A stretch of DNA of 64,000 nt, taken from contig CM048744.1 of the NCBI GenBank assembly GCA_026315105.1, positions 364,891,159-364,955,158 of the forward strand, written 5' to 3'. Source of the DNA: Locusta migratoria. Lineage: Eukaryota > Arthropoda > Insecta > Orthoptera > Acrididae. The notes under the pieces are model-generated. The model had not been told where the DNA came from, ran no database searches, and worked only from the letters and a program-made list of their open reading frames with translations. How positions within the stretch are numbered: the stretch's first letter is position 1; the number at the start of each line of letters is the position of its first letter. Below are positions 11,666-22,368 of this stretch, piece after piece. A program made the translations under genes and the position numbers.

Positions 11666-13447
11666 GACGTTCGTTCGAAGAGCTGCATGGATACAGATCC
11701 TGCAGCAGCAATGCAGGCACTACTGCGCATGCGCTGCGAAGATGACGTCACATGCCGTGCATGCTGCCAGAGCTCTGCGAACACTAACCTGCAGCCTGCA
11801 GTTTGCGTATCGTGTGTGCTCACTTGTTCTGTGTAGCATAAGGGAGTGATTTATTCTGTCAGCGTCTAAAAGTAAAGTACTTTCTTACGTTTAAGGAATT
11901 GAAGTGTTCGTGTAATAGTTTGTGTATTTACGTGTAATCCAATTTGAAAATTTCCATATTAAGTTTTCCTTTATTTGCAGGCGCGGAATTTTTAAAGTTC
12001 CAATCTTCCGCATCTGCACCTAGTCTTGTACCTGTACAGTTACCTGCACAAGAATGGGAACCATCTATACAGGAATCGGTTTGGAGCACGGATGCCACAT
12101 TAGCGTTAATAGAGTTTTACGAGAATAATAATGTAACACCTGAAAATGTTCTACAAATTCATCTTCCGAATACTGCGGAACTTTTCTGCCTTTTATTTCG
12201 GCGCAAAATTTCATAGAAATCGTCATCACTGGACAAAAAATCTGAATCGCTCAACATTTGGAACAAATGGAATTGGAAAATGCTCTTGTAACTATATTTG
12301 GTTGAGTGGCCACCTTCCGCAGCAGCTATTAAAATCGAGTATATTACGTAATCCACCTTATACTGACTGCAATTAAAGACATTTGTTTCACACTAGACGC
12401 GTTTTGCTTTTTATTTTAAAAGTATCTTCTGTGGTCCGTAAATAATGTGAAGGTTTGTTTTATATTCATAGATTGAAAACAGTTTTTAAAAAACTTTATG
12501 CACATTAGGCCTATGTGGTGCTAAATTTATATACGGTCTACTCACGGTGTTGTCTCTTCACATCTCACTGCTGTTTTTCTGACTTGTTGGCTGGGTTGGT
12601 TGGTTCCTGAAGTTTGTTTTTCGGTTTGTACGGCACTTTTCTCCTGTTTTTGTGGCATTTCTTTCATTTAATTTATTATCACTTCAGTTCAAAGAGACGA
12701 AAAGTTCTGTTCCGTTCCGTACAATATCGGAAAATGCACGTCAGGAACCAAACAACATCAGACAACAAGACGGAAAACAGTAGTGAGATGTAAAGAAGAG
12801 ACAACACCTTGAGTAGATCGAATATCAATTTAAAAACGCATAGGACTAACATACACAAAGTTGTTTTTTAAAACTGTTTTTAATCTATGTATACAAAACA
12901 AACTGTACAACCTTTATATAATTTACAGTCCACTGAAGATGCTTTTAAAATAAAAAGCGAAACGTGTCTGGTGTAAAACAAATGTCAAGTCTGCATAAGA
13001 CGAATTACCTATTATAGACAATTTTGCTCTTCTAATTTTTAGAGGTGATTTCATACAAACAAATATAATACTTATAAAATAAAATACTAATACATCAATA
13101 TACACAAACAAATAATGAACTTTATTTACAAACAGTAGAAGAAACGCAGAACGACAGAAGTAAAATGTAGTACACTTATATACTACAATGCTGTGGACTT
13201 CCGAAAACTTTGAACAAAGGCATTTCTTATACCCCCACTACAAGCCTGAGAGTTATGCGCATGCGCGAGTCTGGCTGCATGACCTGCAGGGAAAATTTCC
13301 TCCTGCAGCTCCTGCCTGCATGAGCTGCAGGCCTGAAGCTCTTCTAACAGCCGGCAGACTGCAGGAGAGGCACCTGCAGCTCATCAAACACGACTTTTCG
13401 TACTGCGCGTGCGCTGCAGCATGAATGCAGCACTTCAAACGAACCTC
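11666..13447. mobile_element. DNA transposon with imperfect terminal inverted repeats (possibly PIF/Harbinger-like)
   Basis: Left end GACGTTCGTTCGAAGAGCTG and inverted right end GAGGTTCGTTTGAAGTGCTG agree over about 20 of 23 positions. Removing 11666-13447 restores the Penelope sequence 'cccacct|tggtctc', which other copies show as 'cccacctggtctc'. This fixes the insertion site. Both termini continue into CpG-rich 'gcgcatgcgctgcg'-type sequence. Inside lies a plus-strand frame (about 11983-12216) with 'SVWSTDATLALIEFYENN', reminiscent of a Myb/SANT or MADF DNA-binding helix. A convergent minus frame has an acidic 'SDSDFLSSDDDFYEILRRNK' stretch. Two convergent ORFs suggest Harbinger, but no transposase core is present and the class is unproven. 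Confidence 0.65.
12368..12995. repeat. Large imperfect palindrome (foldback), arms about 270 bp
   Basis: Left-arm blocks such as 'cacactagacgcgttttgct', 'ttttattttaaaagtatctt', 'ctcacggtgttgtctcttca' and 'ggttggttcctgaag' recur inverted and in reverse order at 12710-12995. The unpaired centre is about 12636-12715. It lies inside the 11666-13447 transposon. It may be a foldback element inserted there, or an inverted duplication within the element. Confidence 0.88.
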
Positions 13448-13605
13448 TGGTCTCAGCTTCCGCTAAATTCAAATTCCCACCCATCATCTTTAGCATCTTT
13501 GCCTCGGTTCTGTGGACAGAGCCTCTGCCTCAAGTGGTATCTCTGTCCAACTTCTTTGCTTTTTACAAATGTCTGTCTAGGTGTGTTTGCGTTTGGATGT
13601 GTGTG

Positions 13606-13647
<42 letters not shown>

Positions 13648-13890
13648 CGCGTGTGTGCTTGTTTACCTTCCTTGTTTCCCCTAAGGTAAGTCCTTCCACT
13701 CCTGGGATTGGAATGACTCCTTTTCCACTTCCTTAAAACCCATATCCTTCCCTTTCTCCTCTCCTTTCTTCCTCTTTTCCTGAAGAAGCGACCAACGGTT
13801 GTGAAAGCTTGTGTATGTGTGATTTTATTTGTCTCTGTCGACGAGCCTGTCCTTTCGGTAAGTCATCCGTTTTCTATTTTTTATATTTGT

Positions 13891-14770
13891 TTATTCCACC
13901 AGAAAAGTTACTTTCTTAAAAATAAAATAATAAAAATGTGGATAGATAGCAAAAGGTATTCAGCTAAGAAAATAGAAATCTATAAAGTTGTTCAAAAGAG
14001 TTGTTGAAGTTAAACCTAGTAGAAACTGTGGTCAACTGGAGTTGGTTAAAAATGTAATGGACAATGGTTTGGTGGTTGTATTGGCATCCAAAACGGGTTA
14101 TAGGGTGGAGAAAGTATGGAAAAAATTGAGCAAACAGCGTGAAAATGAAAGGAAAGCGTATTGTAAGATCTGATTATGTAGCGGCAGATTATGACTATGA
14201 GGTAAACAATATAATCTGACAACGGAATAATGGGGTTAAATCATATAAAAAAGTTGCTGAAAAATGATCAGGAATGTCGGAAGAATTAACGGAAATGTGG
14301 AAAAACGGGAATAGGACATAACCACGAAGTTGCTAGGAAAATCTGTAAATGGTTATTATGGGTTATTGTAAAAAAAAGTTGTGAAATAGTATTACCACAG
14401 TAAAATGAAAAATGTGATGCAGGAGATGCAGTGATGAATGTGGTAAATAAAATAATAAGTGTAAAATAAAAGTAAAAAGTCGTTAGTTGTACTTTTAGGT
14501 TAAGGTTCAGAAGTCAATACTGATTGTTGTATGCGGCTAATTTGGCCATGAGAAAACTGAACTGTAAACTAAGAACTAAGATGAGAGTAAATATAGGGTG
14601 AAATTACTATGTAAAATATAAAAAGAAGGAGAAAGTAAGAGGACAGAAAAGATTTCGAAAGGCAACAGAGCAATAACGAACGTAGATAATTGTTAGGTTC
14701 AAATGGATGAAACGTATTTTATAGAAGGAGACTTTCCTGGTGGGAAAAATATGTATAAAAATAAAGATTG
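13891..14770. other. Intronic sequence between two Penelope pairs
   Basis: AT-rich and G-rich on the plus strand, with short open frames only. I recognise no domain, terminal repeat or exon. It could be degenerate transposon sequence. Confidence 0.4.
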
Positions 14771-15476
14771 TTTAACTTACCCAAAGCACAGGTTCGCCGA
14801 TAGACACAAAAAAACACAAATAGGAACACACACAAACATTCAAGCTTCCGTAACCGTTGGTCGCTTCTTCAGGAAAAGAGGAAGGAAGGAGAGGAAAAAG
14901 GGAAGGATACGGGTTTTAAGGAAGTGGAAAAGGAGTCATTCCAATCCCAGGAGTGGAAGGACTTACCTTAGGGGGGAACAAGAAAAGGTAAACAAATACA
15001 CACTCACACCTCTCCATACACAAACACACCTAGGCAGACATTTGTAGAAAGCAAAGAAGTTGGACAGAGATACCACTAGAGGCAGAGGCTCTGTCCACAG
15101 AACCGAGGCAAAGATGTTAAAGATTGTGGGCAGAAATTTGAATTTAGCGGAGGTTGAGACCAGGTGGGTAACAGGAAGAGAGATTATGTTGAAGGGCAAG
15201 CACCTAACTCCGGAGTTCAGAAAGATTGATGTTGGTGGGAAGTATCCAGATAACCCGGATGGTGTAACACTGTGTCAAGATGTGCTGGCCGTGCCCCAAG
15301 GCGTGTTTAGCCTGAGGGAGATCCTCATTACCAACAAACACTGTCTGCCTGAGACCATTCATGCGAATGGACAGTTGTTGCTGGTCATTCCCGCATAGAA
15401 CGCTTCACAGTGCAGGCATGTCAGTTGGAAAATCAAGTGGGTGCTGTCGCAAGTGTCTCTGCCCTTGATTGTGTAC
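14771..15476 (-). mobile_element. Penelope-like retroelement, antisense arm of head-to-head pair A2
   Basis: The segment reads as the reverse complement of the 3' part of pair A1. It has the terminal block at 14771-15000, the 'ccgaggcaaagatgttaaag' noncoding block, then the antisense GIY-YIG region to 15476 ('gcaggcatgtcagttggaaa' and following). The arm contains no reverse transcriptase. At 15476/15477 the strand of similarity switches abruptly to sense. Confidence 0.88.
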
Positions 15477-16725
15477 AAACAGCCCTTGTCAAAGATTTAC
15501 TATCCTATACTCATAGTCTTTGCTGGAGATAACACTTTGCCACGAAGAAAAATAATTCTTCTGGTAATGATCCAACTCCTCAAGATATCACTGAAATTGA
15601 ACATTACCTGGAACAGTTCCGTCCCCCGTCACAGCGAGACCCACCCGCTCTTCCTCAAAATCACCCTTTTCAAACCTTCCAGGAATTCCTTATTTCCACC
15701 TTTGCCTCTCAGTCTTTCCTGAGAAACTTTAATCATACTCCCAACATTACCACAGCTGAATCACGAGCTATCCATGATCTGAAGGCTGACCATTCCATCG
15801 TCATTCTCCCAGCCGACAAGGGATCCACAACCATGGTACTTTATCAGCAGGAGTATGTCGCTGAGGGACTGCGTCAGCTTTCAGACAACACTACCTACAA
15901 AGTTTGTCAAGACATTCCCATCCTTGATGTCCAAGCAGAGCTTCAAGAAATCCTCAAAACCTTAGAACCCCTACAAAAGCTTTCCCCTGACTCCATTAAC
16001 CTCATGACCCCACCGCCGACCTGCACCCCCACCTTCTACCTACTTCCAAGATCCACAAACCCAATCATCTAGGCCACCCCATTGTGGCCGGTTACCAAAC
16101 CCCTACAGAACGAATCTCTGCCTACAAAGACCAACACCTTCAACCCATCATGTGCAGTCTCCCATCCTTCATCAAAGACACCAACCACTTCCTCAATCAC
16201 CTGAAATCCTTACCCAGCCAGTTACCTCCAGAAACAATCCTTGTAACCATTGATGCCACTTCCTTATACATGCCGACCAACCACTTCTCTACCTACAACT
16301 TCTTTCCTTAATACCCTAGCCAGCTTCATCCTAACCCACAACTTCTTCACTTTTGAGGGCCAAACATACTAACAACTGAAGGGAACAGCCATGGGAATCA
16401 GAATGGCTCCCTCATAGACATTTGTAGAAAGCTTTGGCTTTCTACAAATGTCTACCTTGTTGTGAAGCGTGTGTATGTGTGTGTGCCTTTTCTTTTATTC
16501 CCTTAAGCTAAGTCCTTCCACTCCTGGGATTGGAATGACTCCTTTTCCACTTCCTTAGAATTCATATCCTTCCCTTTCTCCCCTCCTTCCTTCCTCTTTT
16601 CCTGAAGAAGCTACCAGCGGTAGCAAAAGCTCGTATGTGTGTGTGTGTGATTTTATTTGTGTCTGTCGACGGCCTGTGCTTTGGGTAAGTCATCCAATTT
16701 CTATTTTTTATATAAATTTATCCCA
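15477..16725 (+). mobile_element. Penelope-like retroelement, sense arm of pair A2, with N-terminal region
   Basis: It begins 'TALVKDLLSYTHSL', the usual start region of the Penelope ORF. It runs through 'RAIHDLKADHSIVILPADKG' and 'LYQQEYVAEGLRQLSDNTTY' to 'TCTPTFYLLPRSTNPII', a stop, then 'TKPLQNESLP' in another frame and 'LTHNFFTFEGQTY'. The reverse transcriptase core and nuclease are deleted near 16415. A perfect short hairpin follows at 16419-16452, then the 3' terminal block ending 'gtaagtcatccaatttctat' near 16710. The N-terminal segment is the best preserved of family A here. Stops and frameshifts make it a pseudogene. Confidence 0.88.
16419..16452. repeat. Short perfect hairpin at a Penelope deletion junction
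   Basis: 'acatttgtagaaagc' and its exact reverse complement are separated by four bases. The hairpin sits where the coding part stops and the 3' noncoding part resumes. Confidence 0.9.
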
Positions 16726-17261
16726 CCAGGACAGTTTGCTTCTATAATTTACATTTATTATTTAGATTTAAAAGAAATGTTGGTTGACCAGTATTAAGAC
16801 AGATGAGATTAGGTTGGTTAAACATATCCACCAGGAGAAAGCCTCTGTGACAGGTGAATGGAGAGCCCTATAGGGGATGGTGGGCATTGAAGTCACCACA
16901 GAAACGGACGAGGAAACTAATCAATGAGGTGTAAAATGTCTGCACTGGTGACAGCAGCTAAAAAGGATATGTAGACGTTGCACACTAAGAAGGTAAAGCC
17001 AGGAAGGGAAAGATTGACAGTTATTGCTTGAAGCTGGGTGTGCAAAGGAGGAATGATGTGACTATGGATGCTATTCCTTTCAAGCAGAGTAATACACCAA
17101 TGAACCAAAAAAGGTAACTTTTTTCCTTGTTTTATATGAACTTATATCTTTTTATATTACATTACTTTCATCAGAAAAAGCAGTATACTGTATTACCATT
17201 TCATATTTTTAAAAGATGTACATCAGATTCTTCATATTTGTTTTAAATGTAGTGAACTCAC
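16726..17261. other. Intronic sequence flanking an exon
   Basis: No recognised repeat or gene. It ends at the donor site of the 17262-17568 exon. Confidence 0.4.
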
Positions 17262-17568
17262 CTTTGTGACCCTATATAGCATGTGAGAATTTCTCGGCAG
17301 AGGCAAATCAAGGCGAGAGAAACGTGGTAAAAGCTGGTGAAAAATTGCTGTATAGGCAGGCAAATTTTCTGCCACAAAGGAACTCCACATACGGATATCA
17401 CACATTACAAGATGACCTCCCCTATTACGTTGTTCCGTGTAGCGCCACGGCTGGATAAAACTGAGCCACAATTCAAGCACCCAGCGAAATGAACCATCCA
17501 GCGGCCAGTGTTGCATGCAGTGTTGTAGAAACAGGAATATCTTTCCTTGTACTGCACCCAATATTACT
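17262..17568 (-). CDS. SMPD4: SMPD4-like internal exon (third in transcript order here)
   Basis: This 307-nt exon completes the arginine codon split with the 38622-38734 exon, then encodes 102 codons. 'FLFLQHCMQHWPLDGSF' matches human SMPD4 'YLFLQHCFGHWPLDASF'. 'ELWLSFIQPWRY' matches 'EMWLSYLQPWRY'. The end, 'HMLYRVTK', matches 'LMVFRVAK'. The acceptor is minus-strand 'tgcattttcag' and the donor is 'AAG|gtgagt', both strong. There are no internal stops. This is the most conserved part of the gene in the window. The family hydrolyses sphingomyelin to ceramide and phosphocholine in vertebrates, with an N-terminal catalytic region that lies outside this exon. Confidence 0.96.
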
Positions 17569-18075
17569 CTGAAAATGCATGGTAAATTTTAAATACAATG
17601 TTTGAAATTTTAAAGTTCATGTGAATGTAAAATACATTCTTCATCTGGTAGCATTATATTTATGCTGCTTAGTAAGCATGTTTAGAGGTATTGTATAATG
17701 TCACACACAACAATTCTTGCCTATGTTTCCGAATATCTGCTATACATAAAGAGACATCCAACAGCTACATCAGAATTTCCACTCAGGTGTCTGATGATGA
17801 TTATGATTATGATGATGATGATGATGGTCTATAGTGATAAAGAAGTTGCATACTATAGAATAAGCTGCTGCCCTCCAACTAAAATAACCACAGAATGTGT
17901 GGCAAGTGCACACTGTGAAAACGTTTTTTAGATTTATAAGACAGCTGGGATTTCTATCTTTGTTGAAGGAGACAATCTACAGTGCAAGTTACAAGTAATT
18001 CAAACACAGACAGAGGTCACATGTCATTAAATCCTTTGCCGATCTTGTTAACCGATGTTCCGTCACTGTTTTGTC
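17569..18075. other. Intronic sequence with short ATG/GAT repeat
   Basis: A trinucleotide tract (GAT/ATG type, slightly interrupted) lies at about 17787-17826. Otherwise nothing is recognised. Confidence 0.5.
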
Positions 18076-18154
18076 CGTCTCCGTAGCTCAGACAATAGCA
18101 TTACCTACTACCACACAGGAGGCCTGGGCTCAATTGCTGGCAGAGGACTTGGTG

Positions 18155-18190
<36 letters not shown>

Positions 18191-18212
18191 ACAACAACAA
18201 CAACAACAACAA
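18076..18212 (+). mobile_element. tRNA-derived SINE with (ATC)n(AAC)n tail
   Basis: 'tccgtagctcagacaatagc' resembles a Pol III A box of tRNA type. 'gggctcaattgctgg' resembles a decayed B box about 45 bases later. The body ends in 'ggtgtc' followed by (ATC)n and (AAC)n at about 18154-18212. A tRNA-like head plus a microsatellite tail is standard SINE structure. It is not a functional tRNA: the D-loop and B box are mutated and there is no matching acceptor stem. Confidence 0.7.
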
Positions 18213-18534
18213 CATGCAAGTCGCCCAAGAGGTGTCAAGTAAAAAGTCTTGCAATGGCAGCTGAACAATCCCATATGGGATCTCCTGTGAAAAATAACAT
18301 ACAATCATTTCCTTTTTTATAGGATAACTTCACATTTTTCTGCATACAAGACTATCATCAGACTGAAGTTATAGTTGGATGATGGACTTTTAAGCCAAAA
18401 CTGCTTAAGTAATTGAATTAATACAATAGAAGCTAAACATTATTGTGCTCTACATTAATTAATTTTATTTTATTTTTTTGCTCTCTTGGGAACAGAATGT
18501 TATGCCACCCAAATGCAGTCTGAGCTTTATGGGG

Positions 18535-18795
18535 TAAAGAAATTAAATAAAATAAAAATATAGTAATAGGACAGTTTACAATTCACTGCAAGAACGTGAC
18601 GATGATCCGTAATAGGCACATAAAAAAGAAACACATACATCACTTTCAGCTAACGGCTATGGCCTTCTTCAGAAATATGAACATTCACACAATCACACAG
18701 GCACACAACACAGTCACACAACCATTGTCTCCAGCAGCCGGAATGTTCCTATTCCTGAAGAAGGCCACGGCAGATAGCTGAAAGTGAGTGAGTGA

Positions 18796-18866
<71 letters not shown>

Positions 18867-18955
18867 ATGTGCCTGCAGCGGCTCGTCATGTCTTTGCAGT
18901 GAATTGTAAACTGTCCTATTACTATGTTTTTATTTTATTTTATTCCAACCTGGGC
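18535..18955. repeat. Imperfect palindrome with microsatellite centre
   Basis: 'atagtaataggacagtttac' plus 'aattcactgcaa' at 18560-18592 recurs inverted at about 18897-18931. Inner blocks 'ctttcagctaacggctatgg' and 'gccttcttcag' pair with 'ctgaagaaggccacggcaga' and 'tagctgaaagt'. One arm carries a long (GT)n tract (about 18781-18862). The 'cttcttcag' plus (GT)n combination resembles Penelope terminal regions, so this may be two fused Penelope ends. Confidence 0.8.
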
Positions 18956-19267
18956 TTTCTAGTATTAAAATAATATATAACTACATAAAAATTGCAATGG
19001 ACATACAAACTGTACACTGCCTTGCCAATTAATGAATTGGTTGTCAATTCATTTAATGTCACCATTAGTTCAGTAGCACATTACTGGATATTTCAGAAAT
19101 ATATATAGATACAGTAATTAAAAGAAAAATAAGTAGATCAAAATTATAATTGCATATTTTCTACAAGTATTAAAATCAATACTTACTATGGAAATTCAGA
19201 AACTAAACAAAATACTAAAACAGCGAGTCAAGATATAGTAGTTAATGTATCTGTTACATAATTAATG
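18956..19267. other. Intronic sequence, no recognised element
   Basis: AT-rich with no motif recognised. Confidence 0.4.
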
Positions 19268-20599
19268 TACACTGTTCAAAACAATTAGGGGATCAAGTGA
19301 GATGATACACAGTATACATATGGTAACATTTTATTCTTATATTGGTTACAATTGTAATTTGTGTGAGATAAAGTATGAAATTTTGCTGTCTCAGCTCTTT
19401 ACTTAAGGTTTACATGGTATTTACTTAGAGCGAGGCACCATGGGGCTAAGATAATAGTGGAAAAATCATTCTTATTGCCCTCTAATATGATGCGTGAACA
19501 CCTCTGACAGCTAGTACAGTTGCAGACCTGTGTGGCATGGACAGTATGAGGTTATCAATCAGTTATTGATGGATATTAAGCCATTCCTCCATTATTGCAA
19601 TATCCAGCTCTGCAACTATAGTGGGAAGTGCTGCTCTGGCTGCAATGCTTCTGCTAAGTGCATTCCAGTCAAGCTGAAATGGTTTTAAGTTCAGTGAACA
19701 AGCTGACCAGTTCATTTGTTCAATTCTCCCAGCTTTGAGCATGTTGACAACCAGTGCATCTCTGTGGGGACACCAGAAGAAACATTTTTCTATGGTACCA
19801 GTGTATGGCACAACAAAAGGTTGAAGGAGCTCATGTCTATACCCCTGAGCAGTCAAAGCACAATTCTGAATGACATACAGCTCCGTACATCTGCCAATAC
19901 TGACTCCTACCCAAGCCAATCGTCCACCACCACAATATGGTGATGTTTCCTGCACATAAGCAGGATTGTTCAGAATTCCATGTTCTCTCTAGATGAGGGA
20001 ATGATGATTGGCTGCACACAAAATCTGACTCATCTGTGAACAGAACCTGGTACCATTTGTTACGACACCAATCCTGATGTTACTCCGCCCAGTTTCTGCG
20101 GGCTAAGCAGTGTTGTAGTTTTAATGGGAGACACACGATAGGCATCCATGTATAGTGGTAACATTCCCAAAGGCGATTTTGGACTGTTTGTGTTGATATT
20201 AAGCTTCCTGTAGCTGTCTAGAGGGTGCATTACGATCAAGTTGTTAGGTTGTTAACCGGAGATAACGGTCATCTGTTGCTCATGTTATCCATAGACGACT
20301 TGGCCTCGCCATCTTTTAAAGGTTCCTGTTGTCTGAAATCATGTCCAGGTTCTGTAAATTTTGTGACACTCCAATATCTGCAGCCACCTCCCTCTGTGTC
20401 TGTCCCACTTCCAACCTTCTTATGGATCTCCATGCGATTTCTTCAGGTAAGTCATGTTGTTGGTTGCATTGCACTACTAGCACATTACACTATTGAACCC
20501 AACTGCTTGTGTAATTTGTTTGGTAGAGTAAACACAAGTCAACACCAATCCCCTCTGCAGCAACTTTATGTTATCATTTCCACTCCATAGAGTGCACCC
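19268..20599 (-). mobile_element. Tc1-like transposon relic
   Basis: The 3' terminus at 19270 (CACTGTTCAAAACAATTAGG after TA) is the usual Tc1-family end. Minus-strand frames read from high to low give a decayed DNA-binding region (about 20560-20250), 'ATDDRYLRL', 'TGRSNIRIGVVTNGTRF', then at 19563-19955 'GTIEKCFFWCPHRDALVV' and 'MNWSACSLNLKPFQLDWNAL'. The last corresponds to the 'W-P-A-R-S-P-D-L-N-P-I' catalytic block of Tc1 transposases. Multiple stops and frameshifts are present. The opposite terminus was not found; a second transposon begins at 20600. Confidence 0.8.
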
Positions 20600-20954
20600 T
20601 TAATTGAATCGCTGATTGGAAAAAGGAAGAAAGTCCAATTTCAACGAAAATACACTGAGATATACATTTTCTTCTGCAGATGTCCACTTATCGATTAATG
20701 GAATAGGGAAGAAACAACCAGCAATAATGCCGAAAGTACACCCTGTGAAAGTTTTTAGTTGTTGGAATAGGAAAGAATGTCCGGACATTCTTCTGTTTTA
20801 CAATCACTGGTCTGAGCAGCACCACCAGATGTCAGGCAAGGAACGGTCCAACAATGTTATTAAATAGCATTTAAATACATTGTTTCAGTTTTACTGTCCC
20901 ACATTATTCTCAGTGTGGTTACGTAAGTTTGCTGTCTGTAAACTCACACCATAA

Positions 20955-21930
20955 TGAGTGGAAGTGAAAGTGATAATGAATAAGTACACCACCGAAAAAA
21001 GGTGTACGAACTATAGACGAATATGTCAAGGAAAAACGCGAGAGAGATGGATCACTAAGAAAAGAATACATAACTTCAAAAGGTTTGGTTCTGCCAGCGA
21101 AACGGCCTGGTCCATCATGTAAGAAAGTTTTATTCATGCATGTTGTGTTATTTGTATACATTTCACTGCAAAATATTTATGTGCTGTGTATTTGAGTGGT
21201 ATACTGTATAATTTGTTTTATTGCAGTTGTTCCAAAATGTGCTTTGAACATTTCAAAGATGAGAATGAAATTGAAATTATTACAAAATTGTACGATGGTA
21301 AAACTAAAAAAAGAGAAAGATCTGTATTTAATGGGACAGATAGAATATTCAAGAGTTCAAAGGATAAGGAGCAGAATAGAAAATCCATAATCTGAAAAAC
21401 AATACTGCACAGTTTTATTGCTACCATGAAGGGCAAGTTACTCAAGGTCCCAATGAAGTGTGTACTTTCCTCAACGACTACTTACATGAATAGCTATCCG
21501 AATCAGTGAATGAACTATATGTGCGGTACCTGATGTACCTAGCAATGGCTGGCAAATTTCCAATAATTCATTATTCTTACCCTGTATGTGGTCACTCCCT
21601 CCTTCCATGCTATAAGGATTTTGATGTAATAAAAGAGACACGACAACAAGACATAATGTATTCTGTCAAACAGGATGTTGAAATGATAGGTAATTCAAGA
21701 AAAACACTGAATTCTTTTCAAGTCAAGATTGTTGAACATCAAGATATCACTAACATTAAAGAATGGTGGCCACAACACCATAAAAAATCCTCATTTGCCC
21801 TAAATTGTCAAACGAAGGAGAGGTTTTCACTTGCTAAATTCCGCCACGGCGGCTTAGCCGTGCATATTGGAGCGCTGTGCTGTGGTGTACGCAGTCGTTC
21901 GCTGTCGGGGGTTCGAGTCCCCCCTCGGGC

Positions 21931-21998
<68 letters not shown>

Positions 21999-22368
21999 TC
22001 CTTAGGATAGTTTACCTTAGTTTAAGTAGTTTGTAAGCTACAAACTGATAACCACGTAGCTGAGTCCGATAGATTTACAAACATTTGAACATTTTTTGCT
22101 ACATTCCGGCATTTGACCTACACACATCAAAACCCAGGATAGGTCGTTTGTATAGAACAGGTAGATGGACTGTGTTACAATACATATAGGCTTTTTAAGG
22201 GACGAAAAGTTCCTGATTATCCGAGAAATATGGCATACAGCATGAAGATTCCTATTAATCACAAGAAGCTACAAGATCTTAATGAAGTTGATTCCATCAG
22301 AGTATCATGAGTTTTATTACAACATTCTTCAGGGGCCCACAAGAAATAATGATGTCCTATCTGAAGGA
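20955..22368 (+). pseudogene. Transposase-like pseudogene of the TTAA element
   Basis: The likely start 'MSGSESDNE' lies near 20955, followed by a stop and then a basic stretch 'RTIDEYVKEKRERDGSLRKE' that continues to 'GLVLPAKRPG'. After an apparent intron or decay, 'PKCALNISK' follows, then at 21506 'MNELYVRYLMYLAMAGKFPI', 'YPVCGHSLLPCYKDF' and 'EWWPQHHKK'. A SINE interrupts it at about 21833-22100. Beyond that 'PDYPRNMAYSMKIPINHKKL' continues the protein. Related full-length insect proteins have an aspartate-rich block before 'LVMLGKF'; it seems lost here. Function as transposase is inferred from context only. Confidence 0.65.
21833..22100 (+). mobile_element. tRNA-derived SINE with internal (GT)n, nested in the TTAA element
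   Basis: 'gggggttcgagtccccc' is a full B-box and T-arm sequence preceded by a tRNA-like head with 'ggcttagccg'. A (GT)n run fills about 21930-21998. The tail 'acaaacatttgaacattt' matches the tail of the SINE at 41.9 kb. Flanking 'TTGCTAAATTCCG' and 'TTGCTACATTCCG' form a 13-bp target duplication with one mismatch. Confidence 0.88.

Larger units (their letters stand above)
10521..13890 (+). mobile_element. Penelope-like retroelement, sense arm of head-to-head pair A1, with nested insertion
   Basis: The sense arm starts with 'FYLLTKIHKPNLAGLPVVAG' and reaches 'ETILVTIDATSF'. An internal deletion then joins 'YTNIPHAQGL' directly to 'HYDSCHPFHIKCS' near 10815, removing the catalytic core. It continues through the connector into 'KGRATCDSTHVIF' and, after a stop, 'CLHCEAFYVGMTSNKLSIRM', which is the GIY-YIG endonuclease. 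The 3' noncoding part resumes at 13448 after a 1.8-kb insertion. It ends with a (GT)n tract (about 13606-13642), 'cctgaagaagcgaccaacgg' and 'gtaagtcatccgttttctat'. The copy is dead. Confidence 0.88.

Noticed and set aside
18055..18322. Open frames with long isoleucine/asparagine, serine/threonine or leucine/methionine runs
   Set aside because: These are translations of (ATC)n and (AAC)n microsatellites in a SINE tail.
21506..22036. 176-codon open frame ending in a long CVCVCV repeat
   Set aside because: Only the first part is the transposase relic; the rest is SINE and (GT)n sequence, so the frame is not one protein.
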